DNA from: an uncultured Eubacteriales bacterium
GTDB lineage: Bacteria; Bacillota; Clostridia; Oscillospirales; Acutalibacteraceae
Direction: 5' to 3'
Assembly: GCA_910584745.1 (NCBI GenBank)
Contig: CAJUDG010000021.1
Coordinates: 1 to 16,013 of the forward strand
Length of the DNA stretch: 16,013 nt
Position numbers and translations under genes: made by a program
In this document: in pieces, positions 14,401-16,013 of the stretch
How positions within the stretch are numbered: the stretch's first letter is position 1
How the letters are laid out: each line of letters begins with the position of its first letter
The notes under the pieces: generated by a model
What the model was told of the DNA's origin: nothing
The model's input: only the letters and a program-made list of their open reading frames with translations
Databases searched by the model: none

Positions 14401-16011
14401 GCCGGTGGCAACCACGTTGCCGTTAGCGTCGATGAACTCGACGGACTTCAGGACGGGGTTGGTGGGACGGTCGTCCTTTACGTCAATGTTGTAGAACTTG
14501 ACGGTCTTCTCGTCCTCGGATGTAACCTTAAGGATGAGACGGGCAGAAACGTCCAGGGCATTGCCGGACGATGCGGTAAATTCGGTCGGGTCGTTGCCGG
14601 GATCGACATCGTCGATGGGCTCCGGATTGGCCCCGAACTCCTGGTCACCGGTGCTCCCGGCCTTGGCCAGCTCGACCGTGGCGTTATAGGAGCCCCAAAC
14701 CATAATATCCTGAGGAGTGGCCTTAAGTACGCCGGTGGGCAGGTCTATTGTGGTGGTCTCGCCGGAGATGGGATAATACTGGTTGCCGTCGCCCACCTGG
14801 ATGCCGGTCAGGTCCGCGTTGGGGTTCTTCTGGGGGATGCGGAGCTTAATTGTAATCGGCTCTACATCTCCACGCTTCTTGGTTTCCACATGCACTTTGT
14901 TGGTGGAATCGGTATAAACCTCAACAATGTAATAGTCCTTTTCATTTGCGTCAGCAGAGTCTCCAACGGTCGCAGAACCGGCAAAAACGGGCACAAACTC
15001 GCCGGACTTGATCGGGGTGCCGTCATTCTTGCTGACCTTCACAACGTCGGAAGGGACGGTCCATGTCGCCGCCACGTCAGTAAGAGCGGTCAAATTCACA
15101 TCGTTCTCGTCGCCGCTGGTGTGTGCCGGGTCGATGAACTCGTCATAGGGCAGGTCGATGTAAATGGTCTGGGGGTCGCCCTCCTTCACAGTACCGGCAT
15201 AGTCGCCGATCTTGAAGGTCTCGAAAGCGTCCTCGCTGGTGTAGTTGACGGCGAAGGTCTTGATGTCGCCGTTCTGGGATGTGACGGTCAGGGTATTCAC
15301 GCCATTGGTTTTTGCATATGTTATGCTGCTTATTTTGTCGCTGTTGGGGACAAAAATGGCTTTTAACTTGGCTGTCTTCTCATCGGCAGTACCTGACATT
15401 TCCGTACTGTTCTTATCCTGCTTAATGGCACTATCGTGGTAGTCCTTTTTGCCAAGGGCCATGACGATGTCGATGGTGTTGTTGTTGTTATCGACAGTGG
15501 CCTTGATGGCGTAAGGCAGCCGGGCGGTCTTGACGGCCTTGATGGTGGTGTCGTTGCTGGGCGCGTTCATAGTCACGTTGACGACCAGCTTGAAGTTGAA
15601 GGTGTCTATAACCTCGCCGTCGCTGTTGGTGGTCTTCGCTACCATGTTATAGGCGTAAGCGCCCGCGCCGAAGCTGTTGGTGAGATTCTTGGAATCGGCG
15701 TCGGCCGGGTCCAGAGCGATCTCAACGGCGCTCAGCTTCTTGCCGGACTTCTCCACAATAACGGTGGTGTTCGGTTTGTCCTGCTTCATGCTGACCTTGA
15801 AGGAAGGGACAGGATCGCCCTCCGCAAACTCAGCTTTAGCAGTGTAGGCGTCGTTTGCTGCGTCCCATGTGGCTTCATTATTGTCTACCCAAATACTGTA
15901 GCCCGGGTCATCAGCATGCGCCGTAGGAACGTCTTCGGCGGTTACCACCGCGGCGAAGGCGCTCGGGATCATCGTGGCGACCATGAGAATGGCCAGAAGC
16001 GCCGCGAGTGA
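11491..16011 (-). CDS. SLH-domain S-layer-type surface protein B (5' partial)
   Basis: This is a secreted cell-wall protein with about 1506 residues visible. The frame is open to the window edge and the visible N-terminus is the same signal-peptide core as in protein A, so the true start is outside the window and the Met at 15984 is internal. Numbering from that Met, residues about 20-1200 are Thr/Asp/Val-rich beta-type sequence with recurrent VPY and ITVPY strands, likely cadherin-like sandwiches. The clearest module is 1200-1290. Two EF-hand-like loops occur at 880-891 (DTDGDGYLNASQ) and 946-957 (DSDRDNNIPENK). Three SLH motifs occupy 1298-1497. The first and third lack a standard TRAE signature (VSRWQFA and LKRGQSA), while the second keeps VTRLEAA. 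The C-terminal third aligns clearly with protein A; the central body aligns only in outline. Composition is patchy, with AT-rich stretches such as 14101-14160. The exact role is unknown; S-layer subunit or adhesin are both plausible. Confidence 0.93.
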   Translation of the reverse strand, partial: SLAALLAILMVATMIPSAFAAVVTAEDVPTAHADDPGYSIWVDNNEATWDAANDAYTAKAEFAEGDPVPSFKVSMKQDKPNTTVIVEKSGKKLSAVEIALDPADADSKNLTNSFGAGAYAYNMVAKTTNSDGEVIDTFNFKLVVNVTMNAPSNDTTIKAVKTARLPYAIKATVDNNNNTIDIVMALGKKDYHDSAIKQDKNSTEMSGTADEKTAKLKAIFVPNSDKISSITYAKTNGVNTLTVTSQNGDIKTFAVNYTSEDAFETFKIGDYAGTVKEGDPQTIYIDLPYDEFIDPAHTSGDENDVNLTALTDVAATWTVPSDVVKVSKNDGTPIKSGEFVPVFAGSATVGDSADANEKDYYIVEVYTDSTNKVHVETKKRGDVEPITIKLRIPQKNPNADLTGIQVGDGNQYYPISGETTTIDLPTGVLKATPQDIMVWGSYNATVELAKAGSTGDQEFGANPEPIDDVDPGNDPTEFTASSGNALDVSARLILKVTSEDEKTVKFYNIDVKDDRPTNPVLKSVEFIDANGNVVATGTIKSGTPGAGTVDITVPFATGIDLDELKALNVVATADPSTKIEISHVSYSGTSAQKAVYTTANLTAPVLADSTATSMPNQTIAMNYGGHSYSYTSATVTSTAKTDESGDPVYDTDGTTPIYTHVIADAQIEAALDAFVTDYGTNGPEAKANWDVARDGHAIKFTAKTEGSLTTLGITAPANTTETTEGLDDGVTPDLTGRTPFVKADNLDAVLNTDDLTTAVPALKTTIPTVGKKDDPAIGNKFAIEVSNDANSNKTTVYTVTVTKKAPNTAADITGAGVTGETVDEILSTTVTYPASVSGRKITVDPLPYAISHSGNAHEDLMRFSKLDTSEGARVVYVGSRGAKILKVADTDGDGYLNASQLFAAWKSDADNWTKAGKEVVLYVYSEEAWHNIFEDAGETGYDAKRLATVSAYWADSDRDNNIPENKRTPATATYKMSASYIDAERDAVLEKIASTLDDKLTAVKESNTVKITVPYSYMTSETPFTLNMTVSKLATILHGEGGAELKSDLGDVNTVNPTKFKVTGTQEAPVLRFSNDNGSSWTEFTAKMFIVSEARVDKSKLNVEVKVLDPETSVDIESITVAGVRAVKDVNDPYIWNLTMPSSAEQLQNISIVPTSKMAAINVDGDDYDPDNWYDLGADIEIKVWSEKAPSPAEPITYTLKINEGALSNDASISSITAGEYEAKKGSGTAWTVNVPEGTDMSKAPLTIVTADSGALITSVNGEAYTTGMTVDLSEGKTVTVVVTAANGETVTYTIESTFGSTPVDRPSDKYTDIPAAPMGDYVRSAIDNGIMIGTSATKFSPNMEVSRWQFALLIARADLRVKNAAITNADEADAELIKLYSGTPTFDDTKDLDKLYNAAIEYCNKNGIIDGKGDNKFAPKAVVTRLEAARMISDWTGITDDTKTENTNNIKDWNLVNWGKQYVNAVYDAGFIQGYPNGNFGPKDNLKRGQSAVIIMKAFEYMTDK

Positions 16012-16013
16012 TC
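15959..16013 (-). repeat. Right copy of 55-bp perfect terminal inverted repeat (signal-peptide coding)
   Basis: This is the exact reverse complement of bases 1-55. It encodes the same signal-peptide segment, here for SLH gene B. The genes diverge directly inside the repeat (base 15958 versus base 56), first by synonymous changes in the Ala-Phe-Ala-Ala codons and then completely. Confidence 0.95.

Noticed and set aside
14263..15366. 367-codon open frame on the + strand opposite SLH gene B
   Set aside because: It is an antisense shadow of a long coding region with low-complexity Gly/Val/Asp content and no supporting start signals.
1..16013. The window as a 16-kb transposon bounded by 55-bp terminal inverted repeats
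   Set aside because: The repeats are in-frame signal-peptide codons of two secreted proteins, there is no transposase or target duplication, and the edges coincide with the window edges.
1..16013. tRNA, rRNA, CRISPR arrays, riboswitches
   Set aside because: No conserved RNA gene segments, regularly spaced repeats or long structured leaders were seen; all noncoding gaps are under 250 bases and are accounted for by promoters and terminators.

Overview
The window looks like a contig from a Gram-positive, mid-to-high-GC member of the Clostridia, probably a gut Oscillospirales-type organism. The reasons are two very large secreted proteins with C-terminal SLH (S-layer homology) anchors, strong AGGAGG ribosome binding sites, sigma70-type promoters, a small Cys-rich protein of the DUF6171 type, and cytoplasmic enzymes for arabinose- and galactose-containing plant glycans. 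The lineage is inferred from gene content, not from a marker gene.

Layout. A partial SLH protein gene fills 3-4097 on the + strand and a second fills 11491-16011 on the - strand, so the two converge. They share the same signal-peptide coding sequence: the first and last 55 bases of the window are perfect inverted copies. They also share an 80-bp 3' flank (4098-4177 and 11411-11490, inverted, 78/80 identical) that starts at the first base after each stop codon and ends with the terminator T-tract. The bodies between these constant ends are strongly diverged in sequence but similar in architecture: many beta-sandwich-like modules followed by three SLH motifs.

Between them is a glycan-degradation island on the - strand, in two main transcription units. 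Unit 1 has a consensus promoter (11358-11386), a GH35 beta-galactosidase and a 55-residue membrane protein, and ends at a terminator (9337-9369). Unit 2 has a promoter (9306-9333) with a possible operator, a GH51 alpha-L-arabinofuranosidase, an 8-Cys small protein, a GH127 beta-L-arabinofuranosidase and AraD (L-ribulose-5-phosphate 4-epimerase). A 103-residue orphan gene with its own likely promoter follows. The sugar enzymes lack signal peptides, so they should act in the cytoplasm on imported oligosaccharides, with AraD feeding arabinose carbon into the pentose phosphate pathway. No transporter, araA, araB or regulator is present.

The most interesting point is the nested inverted geometry: constant 5' end, variable SLH body, constant 3' end, sugar operons, then the mirror image. 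It resembles known S-layer switching loci, such as Lactobacillus acidophilus slpA/slpB and Campylobacter fetus sap, where inversion or exchange between identical 5' ends swaps which surface protein is expressed. No recombinase is visible here. The 55-base length of the terminal identity also equals a common assembler k-mer size, so the window ends are probably assembly breaks at a multicopy sequence.
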